This document shows positions 24,488 to 35,624 of a stretch of 64,000 bases of DNA, piece after piece; within the stretch, counting starts at the first letter, position 1; each line of letters begins with the position of its first letter. Below the pieces are notes generated by a model. The model had not been told where the DNA came from. It did not search any database and saw only the letters and a program-made list of their open reading frames with translations. The position numbers and the translations under genes are program-made. The DNA is from Rutpela maculata (Eukaryota; Arthropoda; Insecta; Coleoptera; Cerambycidae), in assembly GCA_936432065.2 (NCBI GenBank), contig OW386289.2, forward strand, positions 87,355,736 through 87,419,735, read 5' to 3'.

Positions 24488-24520
24488 AGAGAGAGAGAGG
24501 GAGGGGGAGAGAGAGAGAGT
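24488..24520 (+). repeat. (GA)n microsatellite
   Basis: A run of GAGAGAGAGAGGGAGGGGGA and further GA units at the broken end of the preceding repeat copy. Confidence 0.85.
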
Positions 24521-25015
24521 GTTTCACTTCTCGTGAAGACACCCCTATATCTTTTTTATTCGTGGCCGAATTCATTTCAAATTTTTATCAGCCTTATACA
24601 ACTCCATAAGACGACTTTATTCAACACATCAATGCCGCCTAGATCTAAAACGCCGGCCTACTGCGATAAAATGAAAATCGCAATTTTCGAGAAATCATAG
24701 TAGGCTTAGATATAGACAAACATTTTGTTAATAAAAGTTGTTCGAAATTAATTAATATGCCCCCCTGTCACATTTTGTGAAAATCGGAATATTTTCAAAA
24801 AAAATGTTTTTGTTTCACTTCTCCTGAAGACACCCCTTTCAGGAGAAGTGAAACAAAAAAAAATTTTTTTTGAAAATATTCCGATCTTTTTTTATTTGTG
24901 ACGTAATTCATTTCAAATTTTTATCAGCCATACAACTCCATAAGACGATTTTATTCAACACATCAATGCCGCCTAGATCTAAAACGCCGGCCTACTGCGA
25001 TAAAATGAAAATCTA
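24521..25015. repeat. Direct repeat pair flanking a short hairpin
   Basis: A 115-bp segment (CATTTCAAATTTTTATCAGC ... CTACTGCGATAAAATGAAAA) is present at about 24570-24676 and again at about 24910-25013. Between them GTTTCACTTCTCCTGAA at 24811 faces its reverse complement TTCAGGAGAAGTGAAAC at 24837. This looks like a partly duplicated palindromic element. Confidence 0.7.
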
Positions 25016-25027
25016 ATCGGAGTCTAA

Positions 25028-25725
25028 TCTCCTATTAAAGAACTTATATCTAGATACATAATTGTACTGATTTATATGTTGCTGAGATAGTTGATTGGCT
25101 AGTCGATCTATTCGCGACCGATTCGGGCACGATCGGTTCAGTTCGATTATCATAATCTCAGTTTGACACTTTTGACAGTATCCGCCATTAATGTTAATAA
25201 GTGTTTTTCGATCAAAATGTGGTGAAGAAGTCTTTTTATGTTAAGTTGTGATTTGCTTAATACCTAAATAATATTCTCTATTCATATTTACACAGTTTAG
25301 TGACAATATATTTAGTGCAAAGTGCTGTGCCGTTTGCAGAACGCAGTTTAGAAAAGAAGAAAATCGATCGTTCCATAGTCATAACATGATGAAGTTTCTG
25401 TTTACAGTTATAAAGTGAATACCAATTAAATTTTAATATCCTTTCAATACATATTTATCTTACTGTATTATCTCACTGTAATATTGTATGCCTACATCAC
25501 GTTATATAAAGAGCCGATAATGCAGGAATTGCAATGATTCATTTTAATGAAAATATTTACCATTCTACACATTTTCTACATACACACCGCCACTGTTGCC
25601 TATGGGACGTGATGTTCATCTATCCATTTTAATGGACATATAATGTGACTATGTTAGGAGCAAACAAGGTATATAGTGAAAAGATAGCCTGTTATGTATC
25701 TAGATATAAGTTCTTTAATCGGAGA
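25028..25725. mobile_element. 698-bp TIR element with GTCTAA target duplication
   Basis: The left end TCTCCTATTAAAGAACTTAT and the right end mirror (ATAAGTTCTTTAATCGGAGA) give inverted repeats of about 33 bp that also include ATCTAGATACAT. GTCTAA flanks both sides (25022-25027 and 25726-25731). The interior is non-coding, with an ATTCGGGCACGATCGGTTCA stretch. The superfamily is unknown. Confidence 0.7.
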
Positions 25726-25794
25726 GTCTAATCTATACATGCTCCGTCAAATGTTGACGGATTTAGTCTAGTTAATTAATTAAATTGTTTTATT

Positions 25795-26030
25795 CGTTTA
25801 GGCTGGTGTTTGTTGCAATCGGAACTTTAGCGTTTTGTGGCAATAGTTATTGCACTTAATGCGGCCAGGCTTGTAATTTGTAATCCAGCGCTCAGCGGTG
25901 CATTAGTCCGGAGAATAGCTGTTGGTTGCAATTTGGTTTTATTCCCTATATACTTCTGGAAATGTATAGAGGAGTTCAACAAAATATTACGTTAGTAAAT
26001 ATTCTGCTCTCACAAGGCTACCACTACTCA
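25795..26030 (+). repeat. Fragment of the palindromic element seen at 43568-44515
   Basis: Shares GCGTTTTGTGGCAATA, GGCCAGGCTTGTAA, TTAGTCCGGAGAATAGCTGT and ATAGAGGAGTTCAACAAAAT with the arm at 44283-44510, at roughly 85-90 per cent by eye. Only one arm is present here. Confidence 0.75.
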
Positions 26031-26426
26031 CTATGTAATTGATGTTTATTTTTAATTTTTTGTGTTTGTCCTGACTCTATCCACCATATTCATGCAACGA
26101 TAATGAATTTTCGAAACCTCCATATTAGTTTCAAAACTACTATGTTTAATTAAAATTTTGGGCCTTGATACATTTTTTTCCGACGCTCATATTTTTGGTT
26201 GTAAGTGTTCCGGTTGACATGGAATTCACCATATATACTTTTATAGCAGTTCTTCAAGTTTCGTTTTGTATTGCCTATATTCGGGTGGTTCATTTTCTGT
26301 GACCACATCCGTACTTATTCTCCTACCGGATTATTTAAATTGTGCTATTTAGCAATTATTTACTGATATTGAAGATATTTAGGTGGTTATCTATTATGTC
26401 ATTAAATGTGTTGTCTTTTTTTCTAG

Positions 26427-26931
26427 AGTATGGGTTCCGGTTCAATCTCGAGCGATACGCGCTCGATATCCCCAACCCACAGCGACGATTCCAGGTCAGT
26501 AACACCCCCGGCAGTGCAACAACAAATTATAACACCCCCTAAAAAGGATCCCCCGCCGGAACGACCTAAACCCCCGCAAAGAAAAAGAAGACCCGCACCC
26601 AAACCTCCACAACAAAACAGTCGGAAGAATTCAGCTGAAAAACCTCCCAGCAATATTTCTGAAAACGCAAACGAGGTCACCGAGTTGCAATCCAGAAAAG
26701 TAGAGAACGGTCTGACTATTTACCATTCGAGGAATAGTTCTGACAGTTCTGGGTACCATGAAGCTTCTGTGCTGAGTGAAAATTGTAACACTTCTCTTCC
26801 GAGGAGGCCGAAATCTGCCTTTGTCACTGGAGGTGATATTGAGAAAATTTCTAAGCAACATAGTCAAAGTTCAACTAATTTATCTAAGATGTCATCTCAT
26901 TCTAAGTCAACGACCAGTTTAGGAATTGCAG
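26427..26931 (+). CDS. cobl: Cordon-bleu-like actin regulator, Ser/Pro-rich exon
   Basis: The acceptor is TTTTTTCTAG|AGT and the donor GCAG|GTAAGG. It codes 168 codons plus one base, phase 0 in and phase 1 out. After a Ser-rich start (SGSISSDTRSISPTHSDDS) comes a basic proline-rich block, PPERPKPP then RKRRPAPKPP at 26580-26609. This corresponds to the KKRRAPPPP (KRAP-type) motif of vertebrate Cobl that binds SH3 domains such as that of syndapin. A conserved-looking SSGYHEAS follows at 26745, then a Ser/Lys-rich tail. The ATG at 26430 is one codon inside the exon and need not be a start. The actin-binding WH2 domains expected in later exons are not in the window. Confidence 0.85.
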
Positions 26932-27299
26932 GTAAGGTTTGTCGTAAGATAATTGCTTTATCTGATTTGTGAAACACTAATCTATATGATACATTTATAG
27001 TCCAGGAATTCCGTGCTAAAAAGTGGAAAGTTTTGCTGGATTTTTTATATTTGGCGTATTAGTACAATCAATAGATATTTTTTTTTTGCAAAAATGGGAA
27101 GATGCATAAAATTTTAAAATGCTTGAAAAAGTGATTTGCTCGTAACTTCCATTACGCAGAAAACAATTGTTACAAAAGAAATTCAGAATAAAATTTATTG
27201 TTCGTAACATAAATATTTAGATTATGCCGTAATTTGTAAACACAACCACGTGACTGCAAACGGTTTCTTGGCGTCAATGACGTCAGCCGTTAGAGCTGG

Positions 27300-27477
27300 C
27301 ATTATGATAGCGCGAAAGAATATTATTTATTAATCGAATAAGGACGCGCATTTTCTCGGTAATAATTTTGTTATTTTTTATGCTAGAGAAAAAATAAAAA
27401 CGTGTCGGAGAGCTGAATCGATTGTCTTTAATATTGGTGTCTAAATATTTTTATAAAAGAAAAATTCGAGAAAATGG
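27300..27477 (+). repeat. Dispersed repeat family A, left part
   Basis: TTATGCTAGAGAAAAAATAA, then GTGTCGGAGAGCTGAATCGA, corresponds to 43357-43400. The copy resumes at about 30285 after the retroelement block, so the insertion split it. Confidence 0.7.
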
Positions 27478-28002
27478 AAGAAAGAGTATGAGCGGGTAGC
27501 AATGTAAAAAATGTCCCCGCACCTACCGAACTAAAATGGCTTCCATAAAATGTCTCGTATGCTGACTGTCTTGTGTACAAAGTTTTAAGCTCGTGGACTC
27601 TGCATGGGGTGGAAAAAGAAATAATTTACCCCTAAATGTTTTTTTTTTCTCACCTCCTATTTGACGGATCGCTTTGTAATTTGGCACAAATAATAGTAGT
27701 GTTAGGAGAGTTTATTTTAAAAAATATTACTCTTCTACGATGATTTTATGCATTAAAAAAAAATTAATACATTTTTTTCAATGGCCTGAAGGGTGACTAC
27801 CCTATTTGACACTATTACCATATTTTGGTATAATATGTATTTAAACTATAAATATAACATATAACAGTTATAGTTTTATTAATGCGGTGGAACAAGATAA
27901 AAATAAATAAAAATTATCTGGACTTGCAATATTACAAGTATATATATTATTTAATATTTGGATAGGTAATCATATAATTCATTCAGACAAGAGTAACTGA
28001 GT

Positions 28003-28140
28003 GATGCAGAAATTGGACCCATATTGCGAGCAAAGGAAAAAGGAACTCGACCAGAATGGAAGGATGTCTCAAACAAAGGAGTAGGATTGAAGGCTTTGTG
28101 GTCGTAATGGAATTCATTTAGAGCATTAGACGAACTTTTA
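28003..28140 (+). pseudogene. Retrotransposon pol fragment (RNase H-integrase linker)
   Basis: The plus strand reads DAEIGPILRAKEKGTRPEW, KDVSNKGVGLKALWS, a stop, then WNSFRAL. This is the characteristic linker between RNase H and the zinc-binding start of integrase in Gypsy-type pol (DPDIxxILxWKExGxRPxWexVS...KalWxQWdsL). The stop replaces the Gln of the WxQW motif. Only about 45 codons remain. It lies opposite in strand to the gag relic 500 bp away. Confidence 0.7.
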
Positions 28141-28639
28141 TTATTATTACATATGAACATCTATAAGACTTATTTTATTAACCATTAGGAACATGATAAC
28201 TCATAAAAAACAAAATAATTTATCCAAGTCACTTTCCTCATCTACCTGTGGCAGTAAAGAAAGTTTTATTGGTTGATTCGATTATAGTACCTCCAATTTT
28301 TTTACATATTATACATTGTTACTGTTTTTGCGCTTTAAATTAAGTAAGCTGATTTTTCTCTGAAAACTATTGCTATCAGTTGTAGAACTTTCCATTTCGT
28401 GCATAACACTAACTACTATCTGAGTTTTTTAAAAAGGGAAAAATTAAGTATTAGGTACAATATAAATAACATAAGAAAACCACGAGTACGATACACACAC
28501 TTAAAATTCCGGAGATAAGATACTATATATGAGAACGTAACAGTATGAGATGGAGCTACGGAGTTTTGTAAGACAGATGCGGCTGCGGCAGAGTGGGGGC
28601 GTGAGTAGCCAGCGGGCCGGCAGCCAATTAAAAAATGAC

Positions 28640-29634
28640 TTATTTTGTATTTTTAGTGCCTCTTCAACTGCCACAGCACGCACTTCTGACCGCGGGGTGT
28701 CTTTAAAGGCAGCCTTTACTTCGAGGGAACGCACCAAAGTCTCGCTAATACTTTGACACCGTGATATTCTAAGAATTCGCTCGACGTCTTCAACCCTGAT
28801 ACCATCTAAAAAGGCTCCCACGGTTAGTTGTTCCTGAAATTCTCTTGGTGCACTCGGATATGCCAGGTGTGCCAGTCTCTCTATCGCAGCTTCGAATTCT
28901 TGTAAGCTTTCACCAACCTTTTGCGTTATTGATTTTAACTGACCTGGTATACTTGGGCAAGGTGTTGGTCGCCATATCTCAAATCTGATGTAGCTTCCAA
29001 GACTTTGAAGTACCTTTGTTTCTCCACCGGGATGGTCTGAAGTAACTCTGAGCCTTGGCCCCTTAGCACCAGAACTAATGCCATAGCCTTTTCCTCGTTA
29101 TCCCAGTTATTCGCACTTGCAGCCGCCTCAAATTGTCTTTTGTACATTGTCCATGAGCTTTGGCAGTCAAATGAGGGAGGTTTTAAACGAGGTAGCAGCT
29201 GGCCTCCTTTCTCTCTCAATTGTCGCTTAAAGCGCTCCACTTCTCCTTCGGCCTCACTCATCTTTTCTTCGATGTCGCTTACTTCCCCTTTGACTTGACT
29301 GACTTCTGTCTTGACCGCACCTACTTTATCTTCGACCTTGTTTATCTCTTCTTTGATTTCGTTGGTGATTGAATTCATAGCGTCTTGTTGGATTTTCATT
29401 TGATCGCTCAGGATTTTCCTCAGTTCTTCTTGGCATCTTTCTTGTTCTTCTTTCTCCTCTTGACGCCTTATTTCCAGATCTTCCATTATTTCCTTTAATT
29501 CGTGTCTTTCTTCTTGACGCCGCCTTTCTTCCTTTTGACGTCTTCTTTATTGCTCTTTTTTTTCTTCTTGACGTCGCTTTTCTTGTTCTTCTTTTTCTTT
29601 GCGATGTCTTATCGGAAGTGAAATAACTAAACAT
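28640..29634 (-). pseudogene. LTR-retrotransposon gag, frameshifted
   Basis: Minus strand. An Arg/Glu/Gln-rich coiled-coil start (repeats of the type RRQEEKEEQE) with one stop near 29549 leads into the longest open part at 29486-28935. Its end reads LPRLKPPSFDCQSSWTMYKR, QFEAAASANNWDNEEKAMAL and VLRGQGSELLQTIP, the conserved capsid-like core of Gypsy-type gag proteins. Near 28945 a one-base shift moves the frame, which goes on as QKVGESLQEFEAAIERLAHL, GAFLDGIRVEDVERILR and EVRAVAVEEALK. It then breaks off near 28640 into unrelated sequence. No zinc knuckle and no pol follow. Confidence 0.8.
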
Positions 29635-30284
29635 GAATGAATTATATGATTACCTACCTATCTAAATATTAAATAATATACTCGTCATATTGCAAGTTCA
29701 GATAATTTTTATTTATTTTTATCCTGTTCCACCGCATTAATAAAACTGTAACTGTTATATGTTATAGTTATAGTTTAAATACATATTATATCAAAATATG
29801 GAAATAGTGTCAAACAGGGTAGTCACCCTTCAGGCATTTGAAAAAATATATTCACTATTTTTTTAATGAATAAAATCATCGTAGAAGAGTAATATTTTTT
29901 AGAACAAACTATCCTAACACTAATATTATTTGTGCCAAATTACAAAGCGATCCGTCAAATAGGCGGTGACAAAAAAAATAAAACATTTAGGGGTAAATTA
30001 TTTTTTTTTCCAACCCATGCAGAATCCACGAGCTTAAAACTTTGTACACAAGACAGTCAGCTTACGAGACATCTTATGGAAGCCATTTTAGTTCGGTAGG
30101 TGCGGGGGCACTTTTTACATTGCTAACCGCTCATACTCTTTCACGTTTTCCTAGAGAATACATGTAAACATTTTTTCCAGAAACGTTCGTTTCGAAGGGC
30201 CTCGATGGAGCCTCTAGGTAATACATGATATTAAGTGGACATCGTATTTCAGATTGATTTCAGTTAATTACCGATTAATTACAG

Positions 30285-30800
30285 TGATGAAATGGCGAAA
30301 AGTCCCCATATCCGCCCCTTCTAGTTCCCTCATTATTGGCGTAGGACAAAACATAAAGAAAGGAGTTTTAGCAAATTTAATTATATTTAAATTCGTTACA
30401 GTAGTTTCTTGGCCTAGTAGTCAAGGTGAAGGAGTTACTTAAGTTTTAAGCATAAAAGTCTGATTCTTTGCCGACATTCCAGTGATTATCTTCAAAGTGA
30501 AAAAAAAAAAATTAAAATCCTGATGGAACGATAAGATTTGTAATGAAACGATCTCGCTTTATTATATTTTTTATATTTTGAGCTAGTTCTTCGGAGTCGA
30601 AAATCGCGCAAAAATACGCAGTCTTAAAGCGCTCATATTTTTTTAAATACATCAGCGGAATGGCCGTATGATCTCAATACGGAAAGAGGGAGGAGTTGAA
30701 CTTACTCCACATCGTAAATTGCATGGCGAAATTCGAAAATTTGGCCCGGTAGGACGAACCAAAAATGACATTTTTGATGTTTACCTTTATTGACGGCAAT
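30285..30800 (+). repeat. Dispersed repeat family A, right part
   Basis: From AAAAGTCCCCATATCCGCCC, TTTTAGCAAATTTAATT and TTTAAATTCGTTACAGTAGT to GTAAATTGCATGGCGAAATT and GAAAATTTGGCCCGG, it parallels 43460-43567 followed by 44529-44965. It supplies the uninterrupted state of the site into which the 43568-44515 element inserted. Confidence 0.7.
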
Positions 30801-31604
30801 CTCGGCGACGTTTTTGGGGAATCATATCGGAGAACGTCACAATTACTGCGCCAATGAGTTGCCGTTTTGAAATATCCAAATTCTTCACTGAAGAATTTTT
30901 TTCTCGCTGTATTAACATTAAAAAAATCGTAAAGTTTACATTTTTATAATTTTTTTTGTTGCTTTATCGATTTTCATTATAAAAAAATCATACAACTTCC
31001 CCATTGCATATGTCATTCATTTTTTTTAAGTGCCTCCTGAGTATTTTTTCAAGTAGACGGAGTCGAGGAGGGAGGGTGTGTTCCTCCTGCAAACGACCTG
31101 TTAACTTCTTTTATATATTTACAATATCTAACACTCAGTTTGAAAAACAAGAAAATAACCATTCTCTCTACTGATGATCTTTTTTATTTCCTATACTTTT
31201 TTCTCTTCCGACGAACGGTTTACAAAATAGAAGTGAAAAATCAGCTTTAAGTCCCCGTTGGGGGTGTTTTTTTGCAAAAAGTTCCGCCCCCCTAAATGGG
31301 GGTATCTATATCTAACCCTATCTAGAGTACGCTTCTCAAATATTATTATTTTATAAATTATTTCTTCTATTTACTGTTTTTTAATCTAATTTGCGTGCTC
31401 TACACGGAAAGATCAATTACTGAATAATATTCTGATAAATGTGACGAAAGATGTGGTGTAACTGACTACATACTTATTCTGCGCTTAAAAAATATCGGCG
31501 TGTTTGATGGTGCGGTAAAGATCAAAGGCGCCTACATTATTTGAGTAAATCTGAAGACAACTATACATGAAAATTGCAAAACGTATGTATACTTGGGAAG
31601 AAAG

Positions 31605-31865
31605 ATCTTAAAATATATTAAAAAAAAACTTTTTAAAAACGTTGGTTTCATTTTAAAACCAAATTGCACTAAAAAGTAGAAAATATATTTTTTTCAATTT
31701 TGTAAATGGAAAACCATTGGACGATCATAAATACTTCATCTAATCAGAGCGCCCATTGCAATGGTTTTCTATTTAAAAAGTTGAAAAAAAAATTTTTTTT
31801 CTATTTTTTAGTGCAATTTGGTTTTAAAATAAAACCATTTTCAAAAAGTTTTTTCTTAAAATATT
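31605..31865. repeat. Hairpin, about 110-bp arms
   Basis: Arms with AACTTTTTAAAAACG, TTTTAAAACCAAATTGCACT, and TGGAAAACCATTG are mirrored as CAATGGTTTTCTA, AGTGCAATTTGGTTTTAAAA and AAAAAGTTTTTTC around a 45-bp loop (GACGATCATAAATACTTCAT...). It is non-coding and probably a MITE. Confidence 0.75.
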
Positions 31866-32493
31866 TATTTTTAACTCTTTAGTTTTAACTTTGGTTTACA
31901 ATGCCGTCACGGAAAAAAGTAATCCGCCTTCTTAGTTACGTCTGAATCATTTTATTTTATATTCATACTTAATAAGATAGTACCGAAACCTTTGCTGCAG
32001 GCGTCCGTAGCGCTTTCGCCATTTTTTAGAATATCTTGAAATAAAAGCTTGTAAGAATATATGAGTGAATACACTGTGCCATCAAAGAAAAACTAAAAAT
32101 TATAGTGTTAAAACTAAAAAACGCACTTTTTGGTATATTATTGTATAGTCATCAGAATCAAAAAATTTGATACATAATACATGCATACATATAGATTTCC
32201 AAATACAACAAAACCATTAAAAAAAGGAGGCGACAAATCTAAAATCTGATGTCGTTAAGAGCGCAAAATTGTTGTGATCTGCAGTATCAATAATTATTTC
32301 TTTTAATTTCAAGAATGCTGTTTAATAAAACGAACGAAGGAAAAAACGGCGGCAATACCAAAGAAAGATAAGAGACGTTACGACAATCGAATTTGGTGGG
32401 CAACAAGTATATAACTGTATAGGCACGAGCAGCAATTACGAAAAAATATTGGTTAGAATAATAAATAGTGATAAAATTGACTAAATGAAAGGT

Positions 32494-32785
32494 TAGAGAC
32501 AAAATAAATGTAACACATACACAAAGCCTCAAATTATTAAACAGATACCTTCCGGTTTTGATTCAACTCCGTGTATTTTCCGGAAAGAAAAAGCGAACGG
32601 TATGGCAGTCCTTAAAAAACAGCCATTATTGAGAAAGAAGTTGGCAATCTTCAATCAGCCCATTGCAAACAAAGAAGAGTTTCTTGAAGCAGATCGAGAT
32701 TGTCTGTAAGGTTCTTCACTTGTATATGACCTCAACGCCTTCCAAGAAAGTGTAAAATTTGACATAACCACTGTGCGTAGGTATG
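32494..32785 (+). other. Coding-like stretch with one in-frame stop, unrecognised
   Basis: One frame is open from a TAG near 32492 for about 70 codons (...KQIPSGFDSTPCIFRKEK, MAVLKKQPLLRKKLAIFN, KEEFLEADRDCL). It meets TAA at 32707, then continues in the same frame as GSSLVYDLNAFQESVKFDIT and TVRR, ending at a good donor-like AG|GTATGT. The composition is protein-like and unlike the surrounding AT repeats. I do not recognise the family. It could be an old processed or transposon-borne gene fragment, or an exon pair, since CT|GTAAGG just before the stop also looks like a donor. Confidence 0.3.
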
Positions 32786-34015
32786 TTAAATTAAAAATTA
32801 ATTAAAGCCAATTACACACATATTTACATTTAGCTGCCACCTGTTGACAGCTTTCGAAATCAGATTGACTTTGTCATATCCAGCTAAATAGCCCAGCGTT
32901 ATCTGCGAAAGAAGTATTTTTTAACCCTGTGTTTTACTCCCTAGTAAAAACTTAAAGGATTTTGTGTTTCTTTATTCTTCTTGAAAACATTACCTATGTG
33001 TCTGTCAGCTCTTACTCGTGAAAGAAATATTTTCAACCGCGATCTTACCTTTCTATTAAAATTTTAAGAGTTTTATATATTTATTCTCCCTCATTCTGAA
33101 ACTTGCAAGTGTCTACCTGAATGACCAGTTTGAAGTCTTTGTAGTCTGAGAGCCCATAACAGGTATTTGGAATACTTTTCATACCATTGGAGATCCTGAT
33201 TTGATTATTTGTGGAAAAGGTTGTGAGGTAAGTGGTGCAGGTATACTAAGTAAAACCCTGGAAATGGAGGCTCCTAACGGTACACAAGAAACCAAATTAC
33301 ATTTTACCAAATTACATTTTCTTTATTTTATTTAACTATAGTGAACATGTCATTTTTATTTCAATATTTCAGTTTACAATCAAAATATATACATTGCGTC
33401 ACATATTCGCGACTGATCACGAAAAGTGCCACAACGGCCAGGTGTTTCGGCAAATTAAATTCAAGCTCATGTTATTTTAGCTTACTAAACGATCTCAATT
33501 AGCTCAATCGTATTGGAGTGTATCATATCAGATGATTTTATATTAATGAAGTAGATTTTATTTTAAAGATGAAATGAAAGTAATAATTCTAAAAATGCAG
33601 GGGAAATAAGTAAAAAACTTTAGGTGTCAAGTGTTTAAAAACATTTATTTGCCATGGATGACAAATCTTTAGATGGTTATAGATTTCAGCAAGGGGCCAA
33701 GGGGGGTAGAAGGAAGGATAAAAAAGGTAAGGGGTTTTGAGGGAGGGTGTTTTTTAAGAGTGTGTGTTTTTCAGGGAAAAAGGTGACGTCAGTCTAGTAG
33801 AGGAGTGTCATATATTGGAAGTCGCTACAAGAAACCAAGTGCAATTCATACATACTACTCGAGATTTTGGTGGTATGTCGGATGAATCTAAAAAAGCACC
33901 AAGCACCCAGTGGCAGAGGACATAGAGGTGTAGGGTGTAGCTAAAGACTAGTCTGAAGTAGGCTTTTTAAATAATTACTCTATGCTGATTGAATGTATTG
34001 GCTTCAAACTTGTAG

Positions 34016-35400
34016 TCCAGTCAATGAATGGTTTCTAGAAGGAAATGCTGAGATCACAATTTTTGACTAGAGGGCTGTGTTTGGACTATTTAGGAGGTAA
34101 ACATACCAAAAGTCCCCGGTTAGCCCTAATCAAAAAGTGGCTATATGCAAAATTAAAGCTGACTAAATGTTCTACAGTAATGTTTCTATTATTTTTTTCG
34201 TATCTGCTATGGTTCAGTAATGAGTTGTATATCTTTTGACTGTATTCTAACTTTATTATAAATTTATTATTAATTGAAAATAAATTTTAATAATCATCGT
34301 AGAAAAAAATTTCTTGTACAGATATCCGTTTCACAACAGACTGAACTGAAATATCAAAAAAAAAAAATGTCTTTGCGTCTGTAAGTGTGTGTGTGCGTGT
34401 ATACCGCTTCTTGTAAACACGATAACTTCTGTTAGACTTAAAATATTTGATTACAATTTGGAACATATGTAAAACAGCATATTACAATAATCCCTATTGA
34501 AATTGGGCCGTATATGTAAAACATGGTGATAACCAGAGGCCTACAATTCTCACTTCATAATAATGTTATTAAAAATACCATGTTCCATATTTTAGGTTAA
34601 CACTGATATATCATCTAATTTAAATAAAGTTGGTTTGCCTAACATACACCCGGTATATTGCGGTTTAGAAATCTTATACATCTTATTTTTATATGCTTAG
34701 TAATATTTTGCTCTGAAATTAAAATAAAACGTATTTTACGTATGAGAGTTTGTAGGCTTCTAGTTATTACCATGTATTACAGATATGGCCCAATTTCAAT
34801 AGGGATTTTGGTAATATGCTGTTTTACATATTTTCCAAATTGAAATCAAATATTTTAAGTCTAACAGAAGTTATCGTTTTTACAAGAAATGGCATACACG
34901 CACACATAGATATATACGCACACACACACACACACACACACTTACAGACGCAAACACATTTTTCTTCGATATTTCAGTTCAGTCTGCTGTGAAACGGATA
35001 TCTGTACAAGAAATTTTTTTCTACGATGATTATTAAAATTTATTTTCAATTTATAATAAATTTATAATAAAGTTAGAATACAGTCAAAAGATATAAAATT
35101 CATTACTGAACCATAACAGAGACGAAAAAAATTAATAGAAACATTATTGTAGAAAATTTAGTCAGCTTTAATTTTGCATATAGCCATTTTTTTATTAGGG
35201 CTAACCGTTTTCGAGATATGAGCGAAAAACCAAAAACCGGGACCTTCTTCGTGCCCCCCTGCATGCGCCCCCACCTCCTACGTTCGGGGACTTTTGGTAT
35301 GTTTACCTTCTAAATAGTCCTAACACAGCCCTTAAGTAAAAAATTGTGATCTTGGCATTTTCCTCTAGACACCCTTATTGAACGTTCATTGACTGGGCTA
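34016..35400. mobile_element. 1.4-kb foldback element with (GT)n in the arms
   Basis: The ends CCAGTCAATGAATG and the mirrored CATTGACTGGG at about 35382-35392 bound arms of about 540 and 650 bp. Shared landmarks are CATACCAAAAGTCCCC, TTCTTGTACAGATATCCGTT, a GTGTGTGTGCGTGT tract at 34385 facing (CA)n at 34917-34942, and CCCTATTGAAATTGGGCC. The short centre is 34560-34740. No coding sequence was recognised. Confidence 0.8.
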
Positions 35401-35624
35401 TTGGCAGAGATAAGTGTTTTTATAGTAGCTACTTACACGAATAGTTTTTAGTTTAGAACTAATAGTGTCATCGAAGTTGTGGTGACAGAATTGTACATAA
35501 AAATGGCATTTGCAACCGAACGGATTTTTATTTTCTCAACTTCGATGCACTTATCTTTAACTAGAACTATTGTCTGCCTTCAGTTCTTTTCAGTTGATAG
35601 CGGATCTCATTTATGAGTGATTTG

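Larger units (their letters stand above)
19603..26426 (+). other. Cobl intron 2 (6.8 kb)
   Basis: It runs from GTGAGTGT to TTTTTTCTAG with phase 0 on both sides. It is mostly one DINE-like repeat family plus a minisatellite, a SINE and TIR elements. Stretches with nothing recognised are 19603-19799, 23146-23419, 23828-23960 and 26031-26426. Confidence 0.8.
27480..30141. mobile_element. Inverted pair of LTR-retrotransposon fragments
   Basis: Arms of about 500 bp (27480-27985 and 29633-30141) are reverse complements. GAAAGAGTATGAGCGG is mirrored at the right end. GTCTCGTATGCTGACTGTCT and TTACCCCTAAATGTTTT occur in both, and both end ATAATTCATTCA. The right arm leads straight into a gag start (ATG, minus strand, 29634). 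The left arm leads into a pol fragment (plus strand). The arms therefore look like LTR plus leader of one family, arranged head-on with truncated bodies between them. A long-TIR transposon that captured retroelement pieces is the alternative. Confidence 0.65.

Noticed and set aside
26423..26867. Antisense open frames over the third Cobl exon
   Set aside because: They are the reverse reading of the Ser/Pro-rich coding sequence; splice sites, phase and family similarity all support the plus strand.
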